A stretch of DNA of 64,000 nucleotides. Origin: Chitinophagaceae bacterium (GTDB lineage: Bacteria; Bacteroidota; Bacteroidia; Chitinophagales; UBA10324). The notes under the pieces are model-generated. The model did not search any database. It worked only from the letters and a program-made list of their open reading frames with translations, and was not told the DNA's origin. Within the stretch, counting starts at the first letter, position 1; each line of letters opens with the position of its first letter. Location of the stretch: NCBI GenBank assembly GCA_947469485.1, contig CANIPU010000009.1:42443-106442 (forward strand), given 5' to 3'. A program made the position numbers and the translations under genes. Positions 27,105 through 34,870 of the stretch are shown here, one piece after another.

Positions 27105-28603
27105 AAAAAGTATTAAGCACTAATCAAATTTGTGAGGCAGATCAGTTTACAATTGATCATGAACCAATCCGAAGCATTGATTTGATGGAACGAGCTTCAA
27201 ATGCTTTTGTAAAAGCCTATTGCAAACAATTTTCCTCTTCGCTTTCTGTAAAGATATTTTGTGGCCCCGGAAACAATGGCGGAGATGGCCTTTCTATTGC
27301 CCGTTTGCTTAACAAAAACAATTTTGATGTACAGGTCTATATTTTGCAAAATGATTTTGCTTTCAGCGACGATTTTATTTTGAATGAACAAAAATTAAAA
27401 AACAAAAACAAGGTTCCTTTACATTATATTACAGATAGTAATTTCCCTCCAATTCAAGAAAGAGATGTAATAATTGATGCTCTTTGGGGAATCGGATTAA
27501 CAAGACCGCTTACAGGGTTAGCTGAATCGTTAGTAAAATATATAAATGAAAGAAAATCAACAACAGTTTCTGTCGATATTCCTTCAGGAATGTTTGCAGA
27601 TAAGCCAACAACAGGCACTGCAATTCAGGCTGATTTTACTTATACATTTGAATTACCAAAACTGGGATTCTTTTTTGCAGAGAATTATGAATATGCCGGA
27701 GAATGGAAAGTTCTGAGAATTGGTTTAGATAAATCTTTCATTTCTGAAATCAGCACTTCATATTTTTTAATTCAGGAAAAAGATATAAAAAAAATTCTAC
27801 GCCCTAGAAGAAAATTTGATCACAAAGGCAAATTTGGTCACGCTTTAATTGTTGCCGGAAGTGCCGGTAAAATTGGCGCAGCACTATTATGTTCTTCTGC
27901 TTGTTTGAAAAGCGGGGCTGGCTTGGTAACTGCACACATTCCACGAATTGGAAATAATATTTTACAAACCGGTTTGCCAGATGCAATGATTACACTTGAT
28001 GACCATGAAAACATAATAACCAAAATACCGTCGGTTGATAACTATACAACTATAGGTATCGGATCAGGCATTGGAATTGAAAATTTAACACAACAAGCTT
28101 TTATAAATTTACTTAGCCGGTACAGAAGGCCAATGGTAATTGATGCTGATGCAATTAATATTTTATCATTGAATAAAGGCTGGCTGGAATATGTTCCAAA
28201 GGGAAGCATTTTTACTCCACACCCTAAAGAATTTGAACGATTATTTGGAAAATCTCTTAACTCGTTTGAAAGGATAAAAAAACAAAAAGATTTATCCATC
28301 TCTCATAAGATTGTTATTGTTTTAAAAGGTGCCTATACCAGTATCAGTACTCCTGAAGGATTAGTTTTTTTTAATCCAACCGGAAATCCTGGAATGGCAA
28401 AAGGGGGAAGTGGTGATGTTCTAACAGGGATGATAACAGCATTTTTATCTCAAGGTTACACTTCAGAACAAGCTGCAATTATGGGAGTATATTTGCACGG
28501 ATTAGCAGGAAATGTTGCATTAAAAAACAAAACAGATTTCAACATTACTGCCAGTGATCAGCTTTTACACATTGCAAATGCTTTTAAAAAAATATTACAT
28601 TAA
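27101..28603 (+). CDS. nnr: bifunctional NAD(P)H-hydrate epimerase / ADP-dependent NAD(P)H-hydrate dehydratase
   Basis: Repairs hydrated NADH and NADPH. The N-terminal epimerase (YjeF-N, about residues 1-215) shows FCGPGNNGGDGLSIARLL and SVDIPSGMFAD. The C-terminal ADP-dependent dehydratase (YjeF-C/carbohydrate-kinase-like, about 225-500) shows GHALIVAGSAGKIGAALL, IDADAIN, FTPHPKEFERL and the signature NPTGNPGMAKGGSGDVLTGMI. The length of 500 is normal for the fused bacterial enzyme. The GTG start overlaps the preceding peptidase stop (GTGA), and its 3' end overlaps the start of the next peptidase, so the three genes form a tight operon. Confidence 0.96.
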   Translation: MKKVLSTNQICEADQFTIDHEPIRSIDLMERASNAFVKAYCKQFSSSLSVKIFCGPGNNGGDGLSIARLLNKNNFDVQVYILQNDFAFSDDFILNEQKLKNKNKVPLHYITDSNFPPIQERDVIIDALWGIGLTRPLTGLAESLVKYINERKSTTVSVDIPSGMFADKPTTGTAIQADFTYTFELPKLGFFFAENYEYAGEWKVLRIGLDKSFISEISTSYFLIQEKDIKKILRPRRKFDHKGKFGHALIVAGSAGKIGAALLCSSACLKSGAGLVTAHIPRIGNNILQTGLPDAMITLDDHENIITKIPSVDNYTTIGIGSGIGIENLTQQAFINLLSRYRRPMVIDADAINILSLNKGWLEYVPKGSIFTPHPKEFERLFGKSLNSFERIKKQKDLSISHKIVIVLKGAYTSISTPEGLVFFNPTGNPGMAKGGSGDVLTGMITAFLSQGYTSEQAAIMGVYLHGLAGNVALKNKTDFNITASDQLLHIANAFKKILH

Positions 28604-29246
28604 CCATTTATATTTTTTTCTATTAATTGTTACTTTTTTTGTTTTGCAATCGTGCAATACAACATCAAAAGTTCAGGCAATTTCAGTTGAAATACCTCGA
28701 GATAACAAACCTGTTGAAAAACTTTCTGTAAAGACAGCTTCTATTAGCGAAACACAAAAAGAAGAGGTTAAACTTTCAGTAAATAATAATGAAAATGTTT
28801 TTGCCTCAGCGTTGTTTACCCAGTATGCAAATATTTTAGGTGTTCAACCATCTGAATTAAGCAATCAAAAGTTATATTCTTTAATTGATGAATGGTGGAA
28901 TGTGCCATATAAATATGCAGGTAATTCCAAAAAAGGAATTGATTGCAGCGGTTTTTCATGCATGGTTTTGAAATCGGTCTATAACACTGAAATAATTAGA
29001 GGTTCATCTGAAATGTATAGAATAACAGACCGTGTGAAAAAGGAAGAACTTAAGGAAGGCGATTTAGTTTTTTTTCGAATTCGTCATGGACATATTTCAC
29101 ATGTTGGAGTTTATCTTAAGAATAACATGTTTGTCCATGCAAGTGTAAAATATGGCGTTACTATAAGCAGCCTAGATCATCCATATTATAAAAAGGTTTT
29201 TGCTTCTGGTGGCCGTTTAACCAATGACGACAGAACTATTCATTAA
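28578..29246 (+). CDS. NlpC/P60-family C40 peptidase lipoprotein
   Basis: A 222-residue lipoprotein from ATG 28578, with a long hydrophobic signal and lipobox VLQSC (Cys at about 26); a GTG at 28554 is a less likely alternative. After a linker rich in Lys, Glu and Val, the NlpC/P60 domain runs from about residue 90: Cys123 in GIDCSGF, His175 in ISHVGVYL and His187 in FVHASV form the triad. As a lipid-anchored periplasmic enzyme of the Spr/MepS type it probably cuts peptidoglycan cross-links or stem peptides. The start lies 26 bases inside the end of nnr. Its stop overlaps the tail of a convergent small lipoprotein gene. Confidence 0.92.
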   Translation: MLLKKYYINHLYFFLLIVTFFVLQSCNTTSKVQAISVEIPRDNKPVEKLSVKTASISETQKEEVKLSVNNNENVFASALFTQYANILGVQPSELSNQKLYSLIDEWWNVPYKYAGNSKKGIDCSGFSCMVLKSVYNTEIIRGSSEMYRITDRVKKEELKEGDLVFFRIRHGHISHVGVYLKNNMFVHASVKYGVTISSLDHPYYKKVFASGGRLTNDDRTIH

Positions 29247-29436
29247 TAACACAAACTGTATTTGCAGTTTCAAATTCCAGACACGGACTGAAAGCATCAT
29301 TTGCATTTTTTCCTGTAACAGTGGTTACAAATATTTTCTCATGTGATCCGGTATCAGAACATGTACAGGTAAAACTCTTTTTACAAGAGCTAAATATTGT
29401 TGCAAACAAAAACAAAATAAATATCCTCAATCTCAT
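29236..29436 (-). CDS. small Cys-rich lipoprotein
   Basis: A 66-residue predicted lipoprotein: signal MRLRIFILFLFATIFSSC with Cys18 as the lipidation site, followed by KKSFTCTCSDTG and later PCLEFETANTVCVINE, so four Cys remain in a mature part of about 48 residues and could form two disulphides. I do not recognise a named family, but short CTC-type lipoproteins are frequent in Bacteroidota. It overlaps the end of the convergent NlpC/P60 lipoprotein gene by 11 bases. Confidence 0.7.
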   Translation of the reverse strand: MRLRIFILFLFATIFSSCKKSFTCTCSDTGSHEKIFVTTVTGKNANDAFSPCLEFETANTVCVINE

Positions 29437-29595
29437 TAAACAGTACTACGGGGATAAACAAATAATAGATTCAGATTCTACTTATAATTTTTTTCATTTC
29501 CAGCCTCCATACTAATGAAACTATAAATCAAAAAAATTATCTCCAATCTTACTCTTATTTTAGTCGCCTCATTTTAAAACTCTGAATTTTAAATT

Positions 29596-30942
29596 TTGAA
29601 TACTCTAAAAGCAATTTCTCCCGTTGATGGAAGATATTACAGACAAACTGAACCATTATCAGATTATTTTAGTGAATATGCATTAATTCGATATCGGGTT
29701 TTTGTCGAAGTTGAATATTTTATTGCCTTGTGTGAAATTCCAATTCCCCAACTTGCTTCTATTGATAAAAAACATGTAAATCTGCTCAGAGAAGTTTACC
29801 GAAATTTTTCAGAGGAAAATGCAAATTCAATTAAGGAAATTGAAAAAACTACAAACCATGATGTAAAGGCAGTTGAGTATTTTATTAAGAACCAGTTTGA
29901 AAAAATTGGTTTAAATAAGTTCAAGGAGTTTATTCATTTCGGGCTTACCTCTCAGGATATAAATAACACTGCAATTCCGCTTTCAATAAAAGAGGCTATA
30001 CAAAAAGTAATGCTTCCAGCGTTGGTAAATGTTATTGATATTTTGAAAATAAAAAGCAACGCTTGGCGAGACATAGTAATGCTTGCAAGAACCCATGGAC
30101 AACCTGCAACTCCTACCCTTTTAGGGAAAGAATTGTATGTTTTTATTCAGCGGCTAACTGAACAGAAAAATCAATTGATTTCAATAAAACATTCTTCAAA
30201 ATTCGGAGGTGCTACTGGAAATATGAATGCGCATTATGTTTCTTATCCTGAAATTGATTGGCATAAATGGGCAGATAAATTTGCAGATGAAAATCTGGGG
30301 CTTCATCGCTCCTTTCCCACAACACAGATTGAACATTACGATAACATTGCTGCTCAATTCGATGCCTTGAAAAGAATAAACACTATACTTCTTGATTTGT
30401 GTCGTGATATGTGGAGTTATATTTCTATGGATTATTTTAAACAGGAAATTAAGAAGGGTGAAGTAGGTTCTTCAGCCATGCCTCATAAAGTTAACCCCAT
30501 TGATTTTGAAAATGCTGAAGGCAATCTTGGAATCTCTAGCGCCCTGAGTGAACACTTCGCAGCTAAACTTCCAATATCAAGATTACAACGCGATTTAACT
30601 GACAGTACAGTATTGAGAAATATCGGAGTTCCGTTTGCTCATACTTTAATTGCATTAAAGTCTATTGAAAAAGGTTTGAATAAAATTATCCTAAACAAAG
30701 AAAAAATTGACAACGATTTAGAAAACAACTGGGCTGTGGTTGCCGAAGCGATTCAAACTGTTTTAAGAAGCGAAATGTACCCTGAGCCATATGAAAAACT
30801 AAAAGACCTCACCCGTAAAGGCGAGCGCATTACACAAAAAGAAATTGAGTTGTTTATTGATTCACTTGAAGTTAAAGATGAAGTGAAAAAGAAACTTAAA
30901 GTTATCACTCCCTTTAATTATTTCGGAAGGTTTACTCAATAA
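29596..30942 (+). CDS. purB: adenylosuccinate lyase
   Basis: Splits adenylosuccinate to AMP and SAICAR to AICAR, two steps of purine synthesis, in the cytoplasm. The 448-residue protein starts with the family's ISPVDGRYYRQT, has ARTHGQPATPTLLGKE (catalytic His region) and the fumarase-superfamily signature GSSAMPHKVNPIDFENAEGN, with the catalytic Ser in GSSAMP. The length is normal. The only start giving the correct N-terminus is a TTG at 29596; there is no ATG nearby. It stands alone, 25 bases before the glycosyltransferase-like gene. Confidence 0.97.
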   Translation: MNTLKAISPVDGRYYRQTEPLSDYFSEYALIRYRVFVEVEYFIALCEIPIPQLASIDKKHVNLLREVYRNFSEENANSIKEIEKTTNHDVKAVEYFIKNQFEKIGLNKFKEFIHFGLTSQDINNTAIPLSIKEAIQKVMLPALVNVIDILKIKSNAWRDIVMLARTHGQPATPTLLGKELYVFIQRLTEQKNQLISIKHSSKFGGATGNMNAHYVSYPEIDWHKWADKFADENLGLHRSFPTTQIEHYDNIAAQFDALKRINTILLDLCRDMWSYISMDYFKQEIKKGEVGSSAMPHKVNPIDFENAEGNLGISSALSEHFAAKLPISRLQRDLTDSTVLRNIGVPFAHTLIALKSIEKGLNKIILNKEKIDNDLENNWAVVAEAIQTVLRSEMYPEPYEKLKDLTRKGERITQKEIELFIDSLEVKDEVKKKLKVITPFNYFGRFTQ

Positions 30943-30967
30943 ATTTTTTTCTTAACAATTTTATGTA

Positions 30968-32704
30968 ATGAGTAAAAAACAAATACCAGAACGAATTAAG
31001 AAAAAAAATACCCGGCCAATAAACCTTAATGAACCATGGTATGTTCGTTATGCAATTCCATTTTTTGCTTTATTAATTTTTGCGATTTATGCCCGAAGTC
31101 TTTCATTGGGTTATACTTATTTGGATGATACGGTATTTATGTTTGATAAAGGCCCTGAAAACGAACATTTCTCAAATATTTTCTACGCATTTTTAGAAGG
31201 AACATTTGGTGTAAAAGATGTTTACTACCGACCACTTTTCAGGATTACATTTATTTTAGAGCGCCAGTTTTTGTTTTTATTTCCTGAAGAAAACTTTGCT
31301 GATAATGCCATTCGGTTGGCTCATTTTATTGAAATCATATTACACATAATCAGCGTTTCTTTGCTTTTCAAATTGTTGCAGAGATTTTCATTCAGCAAAA
31401 GCTCTGCTTTTTTTTGGTGTTCTGCATTTTCTGTCCATCCGGTCTTAACAATGGCGGTTGCATGGATACCAGGAAGAAATGATTTAATGCTTTCAATTTT
31501 TTTGATTTCTTTTTTCCTGTATTTCTTTGAGTATCTTGAAACAAAAAAGCAAAAACACTTATTCTGGCAATTTATTTTTTTAATGCTGGCTCTTCTTACA
31601 AAAGAATCAGGTGTGTTTATACCATTTGCTGCAATTTTTTACTTGTTTCTTTTCAATAAGAAAAACTTGTTAAGCAAAAACATGCTTTTGATCTATACTG
31701 TTTGGATGGTTCAATTAGTCTGTTGGTTTTTCCTTCGCCAACATATAATTGACCCAAAACAAGTGAATCAAACATTCAATGAAACTATTTCAACAGCAAT
31801 AGAAAGAGTTCCGGGTTTGATTCAATATATTGGAAAAATATTTCTACCAGTTAACCTTACTGTTTATCCAACCGTTGCAGATACCAGTTTTCTATATGGA
31901 TTAATTGCAATTGGAGTTATAATTATTCTGATTTCCTTAAATAAGAATCGAAATTGGAAAATGATTTTATTCGGTTTAGGCTGGTTTGTGCTTTTTATTT
32001 TTCCATTCTTTTTTGTTCCCAAACGAATAAACGATGCACTTTATGAACACCGTTTATACATACCAATGATTGGTATGATATTGATTTCAAAAGAAGCAAT
32101 TCCATTTATTACTAATTTATTTTCAGAAGTTTATAAATATCTTATTGGAGCCTTTCTAATTTTATATTCGATAATGACAATTAATTATATGAAGTATTTT
32201 AATGATGAAATTTCATATTATACAAAAGCAGTAAAAGACTCACCAAGTTCTGCTTATGCAACAAAAATGTTAGGGGTTCGGTTGGTTTACAAATCCAAAG
32301 AAGAAGAAGCAATTCCATATTTTATAAAAGCTTATGAATTAGACTCCACTCAGATGTATACAAGATATTTTCTGGCTAAGTTAATTTATGAAAAACAGGG
32401 GAATTATAAAGAGGCAAAAAGATTATTACAAGAAGAAATTAAACTGTCGCCAACTTTTACTGAAAATTATTTTGAATTGGCTTTTATTGCCTTTAAAGAA
32501 AATGACTATAACTCAATGATATTTAATTTGAAGAAAGTGGTGGAATTGCAACCAGCTGATAAGATGGTAAACAATAATTTATTGAAAGCATATCTAGATA
32601 TTAAAAATAAGAATGAAGCAATAAAACAAATTGATTATATGCGCTCAAAAGGTATTTATATTGATCAAGAAACTTTGAATGCTGTTTATCAATTACCCAA
32701 CTAA
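30968..32704 (+). CDS. polytopic membrane protein with C-terminal TPR repeats (GT-C/TMTC-like)
   Basis: A 578-residue inner-membrane protein. After a basic N-terminus there are about ten membrane segments between residues 28 and 405. The first loop has YTYLDDTVFM, an acidic motif like that of GT-C glycosyltransferases, followed by YRPLFRITF. The region after about 415 holds three TPR-like repeats (AVKDSPSSAYATKMLG, PYFIKAYELDSTQMYTRYFLAKL, NLKKVVELQPADKMVNNNLLKAYLD). This layout is that of TMTC/DUF1736-type protein O-mannosyltransferases, so a polyprenyl-phosphate-sugar-dependent transferase is plausible, but the donor and acceptor are unknown. Confidence 0.8.
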   Translation: MSKKQIPERIKKKNTRPINLNEPWYVRYAIPFFALLIFAIYARSLSLGYTYLDDTVFMFDKGPENEHFSNIFYAFLEGTFGVKDVYYRPLFRITFILERQFLFLFPEENFADNAIRLAHFIEIILHIISVSLLFKLLQRFSFSKSSAFFWCSAFSVHPVLTMAVAWIPGRNDLMLSIFLISFFLYFFEYLETKKQKHLFWQFIFLMLALLTKESGVFIPFAAIFYLFLFNKKNLLSKNMLLIYTVWMVQLVCWFFLRQHIIDPKQVNQTFNETISTAIERVPGLIQYIGKIFLPVNLTVYPTVADTSFLYGLIAIGVIIILISLNKNRNWKMILFGLGWFVLFIFPFFFVPKRINDALYEHRLYIPMIGMILISKEAIPFITNLFSEVYKYLIGAFLILYSIMTINYMKYFNDEISYYTKAVKDSPSSAYATKMLGVRLVYKSKEEEAIPYFIKAYELDSTQMYTRYFLAKLIYEKQGNYKEAKRLLQEEIKLSPTFTENYFELAFIAFKENDYNSMIFNLKKVVELQPADKMVNNNLLKAYLDIKNKNEAIKQIDYMRSKGIYIDQETLNAVYQLPN

Positions 32705-32720
32705 GAAAAGCTTTTTTCTT
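32703..32720. terminator. weak AT-rich hairpin at the gene end
   Basis: AAGAAAA pairs with TTTTCTT around a GCTT loop, starting in the stop codon of the TPR membrane protein. The stem is short and AT-rich, so it is only a possible terminator towards the convergent hsp20. Confidence 0.25.
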
Positions 32721-32806
32721 ACTTAAATACTTTCGGCAAATCTAAAATAAAGCAAAACCTCTTTGATTACTCTCAGCGGTTTAACTTCAACCTAAACCAT
32801 CCTCAA

Positions 32807-33244
32807 TTATGAGATCGTAATTTTCTTTGGGCCTTCTTTTTTTGCTTCTTCTTTTTTCGGTAGCGTAAGTTTTAAAATGCCATCGACATATTCTCCACTA
32901 ATGCTTTCCACATTTACCGTTTCGGGCAAAGTGAATGTGCGTTTGAATGATGAAAGTTTAAACTCACGAAAGGTGTAGTTTTCTGTTTCTTCATTCACTT
33001 TTTGTTTTTGTTCTGAAGAAACTTCCAGTAAATTTCCTTCAATGTGAATGTTGAAGTCTTCTTTCTTACGGCCGGGTGCGCTGAACTCAAGTGCATAGTT
33101 CTCCTTGGTTTCTTTCACATTTACAGCCGGAAAATTTCTTCCTTCTTTAAATACAGTTGGATTGGGTTGAATGAAATCATTGAAATAATCTTCAAATAAT
33201 TTTGCTCCGGAAAATTTGTTTGATTTTAAATTTAAGTAAGTCAT
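32807..33244 (-). CDS. Hsp20/alpha-crystallin small heat-shock protein
   Basis: A 145-residue small heat-shock protein that holds unfolding proteins in a refoldable state. The alpha-crystallin domain covers about residues 38-135: PAVNVKETKENYALEFSAPGRKKEDFNIHIEGNLL opens it, FKRTFTLPETVN and YVDGILKLTLPKKE close it, and the final KKITIS is the C-terminal IxI-type oligomer anchor. No TAnnTTTG promoter is visible upstream; TGG-N8-TTGAG lies 28 bases before the ATG, as at dnaK, suggesting shared stress control. Confidence 0.95.
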   Translation of the reverse strand: MTYLNLKSNKFSGAKLFEDYFNDFIQPNPTVFKEGRNFPAVNVKETKENYALEFSAPGRKKEDFNIHIEGNLLEVSSEQKQKVNEETENYTFREFKLSSFKRTFTLPETVNVESISGEYVDGILKLTLPKKEEAKKEGPKKITIS

Positions 33245-33272
33245 GTTTTTGTTTTTTTATATCATTCTTATT

Positions 33273-33288
33273 CTCAATCAATATTCCA
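33273..33288 (-). promoter_or_regulatory. candidate heat-shock promoter element of hsp20
   Basis: On the minus strand TTGG (33289-33286), eight bases, then TTGAG (33277-33273), 28 bases before the ATG. Layout and distance are identical to the element upstream of dnaK. Confidence 0.4.
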
Positions 33289-33360
33289 ATCGACACATCA
33301 TGTCAAAAAAATCATTAAAACATTATCAGATACGCCATAATGTCTATATAATTTAGTTAG

Positions 33361-33379
33361 TTCTGAAAAACTTTCAGAA
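33361..33379. repeat. perfect 8-bp inverted repeat in the hsp20-rpsF intergenic region
   Basis: TTCTGAAA (33361-33368) and TTTCAGAA (33372-33379) around a 3-base spacer. It has no T-run, so it is not a normal terminator; it could be an operator or RNA hairpin. It lies in the 262-base gap between hsp20 and rpsF. Confidence 0.5.
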
Positions 33380-33443
33380 ATTTGATATTTCTGTGTTGAT
33401 TTATTGCAATCTGCCAATTTACAAAAGAAAAATGCAACAATTC

Positions 33444-33474
33444 TTTGCGGTTTTGAGTGTTTGTATATCTTTGC
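33444..33474 (+). promoter_or_regulatory. promoter of the rpsF-rpsR-rplI operon
   Basis: TTTG (33444-33447), an 18-base spacer, then TATCTTTGC (33466-33474), a good Bacteroidota sigma-A-type promoter. It would start transcription about 27 bases before the rpsF ATG. Confidence 0.8.
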
Positions 33475-33506
33475 CGTCCCCTAAAAAAAATCATACTTAA
33501 AAATTC

Positions 33507-33890
33507 ATGATTAACAACTACGAAACCGTCATCATCTTCTCACCAATTTTGGGCGAAGAGGATTTAAAAAAAGCGGTTAAAAAGTACAAGAAACTCCTCC
33601 AGGACCATGACGCAATAATCGTCGAGGAGCGCAATTGGGGACTTAAGCAATTAGCTTATCCTATAATGGCGAAATCAAATGGTATCTACTACATAATTGA
33701 ATTTAAAGTAGATACTCAAGCGATTGCAAAATTAGAAGTAGAATACAAACGCGACGAAAACATTCTTCGCTTTTTAACAACTGCTTTGGATAAGTATGGC
33801 ATTGAGTACAATGAAAAGCGCAGAGCCGGCCTGGTTGGAAAAGAGAGAAAGAACAAAACAAATTCATCAACTCAACCAACTGAAGCATAA
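33507..33890 (+). CDS. rpsF: 30S ribosomal protein S6
   Basis: A 127-residue S6 that binds the central domain of 16S rRNA together with S18. Typical features are NNYETVIIFSPILGEEDLKKAVKKYKKLL at the start, the strand WGLKQLAYPIMAKSNGIYYIIEF and the RDENILRFLT segment. A charged C-terminal extension follows. It is first in the S6-S18-L9 operon, behind a strong promoter, with only 3 bases to rpsR. No ssb gene lies between S6 and S18, unlike in Firmicutes. Confidence 0.98.
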   Translation: MINNYETVIIFSPILGEEDLKKAVKKYKKLLQDHDAIIVEERNWGLKQLAYPIMAKSNGIYYIIEFKVDTQAIAKLEVEYKRDENILRFLTTALDKYGIEYNEKRRAGLVGKERKNKTNSSTQPTEA

Positions 33891-33893
33891 ATC

Positions 33894-34172
33894 ATGGCCT
33901 TTCCAAAAGCAAAGGGAAAAGATATTAAGTATCTAGCAACCCAGAAACAATTAGTACGCCCGAAGAAATACTGTCGTTTTAAAAAGTACGGAATTAAGTA
34001 TATAGATTATAAGGAAACTGAATTCCTTATGAATTTTTTAAACGAGCAAGGAAAAATCCTTCCACGCCGACTAACTGGAAACAGTTTGAAATATCAACGC
34101 AAAGTTACTCAGGCAATAAAACGCGCCCGTCAACTTGCTTTGTTACCTTATGTAACTGACCTTTTTAAATAG
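33894..34172 (+). CDS. rpsR: 30S ribosomal protein S18
   Basis: A 92-residue S18, partner of S6 on the small-subunit platform. Conserved parts are [39 protein letters not shown] and the basic stretch [21 protein letters not shown]. It has an N-terminal basic extension as in other Bacteroidota. It lies 3 bases after rpsF and 8 before rplI. Confidence 0.98.
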   Translation: MAFPKAKGKDIKYLATQKQLVRPKKYCRFKKYGIKYIDYKETEFLMNFLNEQGKILPRRLTGNSLKYQRKVTQAIKRARQLALLPYVTDLFK

Positions 34173-34180
34173 ACTAAACA

Positions 34181-34627
34181 ATGGAAGTAATATTAACACA
34201 AGATGTAGCAAAACTTGGCAAAGAAGGTGAAATGGTAAAAGTTCGTCCTGGTTATGGTCGCAACTTCTTATTACCTCAACGACTTGCTGTAGTTGCTTCT
34301 GGCTCTGCCAGAAAAGACTTTGAAGAAAAAGTAAAACAAGAAGGTCGCCGTGAAGAAAAAATGCTTCAGGAAATCAATAAATATGTTGAAACACTAAAAA
34401 GCACCTTATTTAAAGTTGGAGTAAAAGCAGGTACAAGCGGAAAATTATTTGGAACTGTTACTACCCACCAATTGGCTGCTTCAATAAAAGCACAAAAAAA
34501 TATAAATATTGATCGCAAGAAAATATCTATTCCTGAAGAAGTAAAGACAATTGGTACTTATACTGCAACAATTGATTTACATAAGGATGTAAGTGTTACA
34601 ATAAATTTTGAAGTAATAGCCGAATAG
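34181..34627 (+). CDS. rplI: 50S ribosomal protein L9
   Basis: A 148-residue L9 with the N-terminal rRNA-binding domain (MEVILTQDVAKLGKEGEMVKVRPGYGRNFLLPQ), a long connecting helix (about 41-78) and the C-terminal domain beginning near GTSGKLFGTVTTHQL. It is the last gene of the S6-S18-L9 operon and is followed by a strong terminator. Confidence 0.98.
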   Translation: MEVILTQDVAKLGKEGEMVKVRPGYGRNFLLPQRLAVVASGSARKDFEEKVKQEGRREEKMLQEINKYVETLKSTLFKVGVKAGTSGKLFGTVTTHQLAASIKAQKNINIDRKKISIPEEVKTIGTYTATIDLHKDVSVTINFEVIAE

Positions 34628-34646
34628 TTTTCAGTGAAATAATTCT

Positions 34647-34680
34647 TGCTCCATGAAAAATTTTCATGGAGCATTTTTTT
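34647..34680 (+). terminator. intrinsic terminator of the rpsF-rpsR-rplI operon
   Basis: TGCTCCATGAA pairs perfectly with TTCATGGAGCA (34647-34673, about 11-13 bp stem) and is followed by seven T's. Confidence 0.92.
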
Positions 34681-34702
34681 GTCCGAAATATTATTAATGT
34701 TA

Positions 34703-34733
34703 TTTGTGTCGCAGGTGCATATTGATATATTTG
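34703..34733 (+). promoter_or_regulatory. promoter of the CAT-anticodon tRNA
   Basis: TTTG (34703-34706), exactly 19 bases, then TATATTTG (34726-34733): a near-ideal Bacteroidota promoter about 30 bases before the tRNA. Confidence 0.85.
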
Positions 34734-34762
34734 CGCCTCGAATTTTTCGGAAGAAGAAATTT

Positions 34763-34836
<74 letters not shown>

Positions 34837-34870
34837 CAAACTAAAATGTTTCGGTTTAAAATACTATTTA

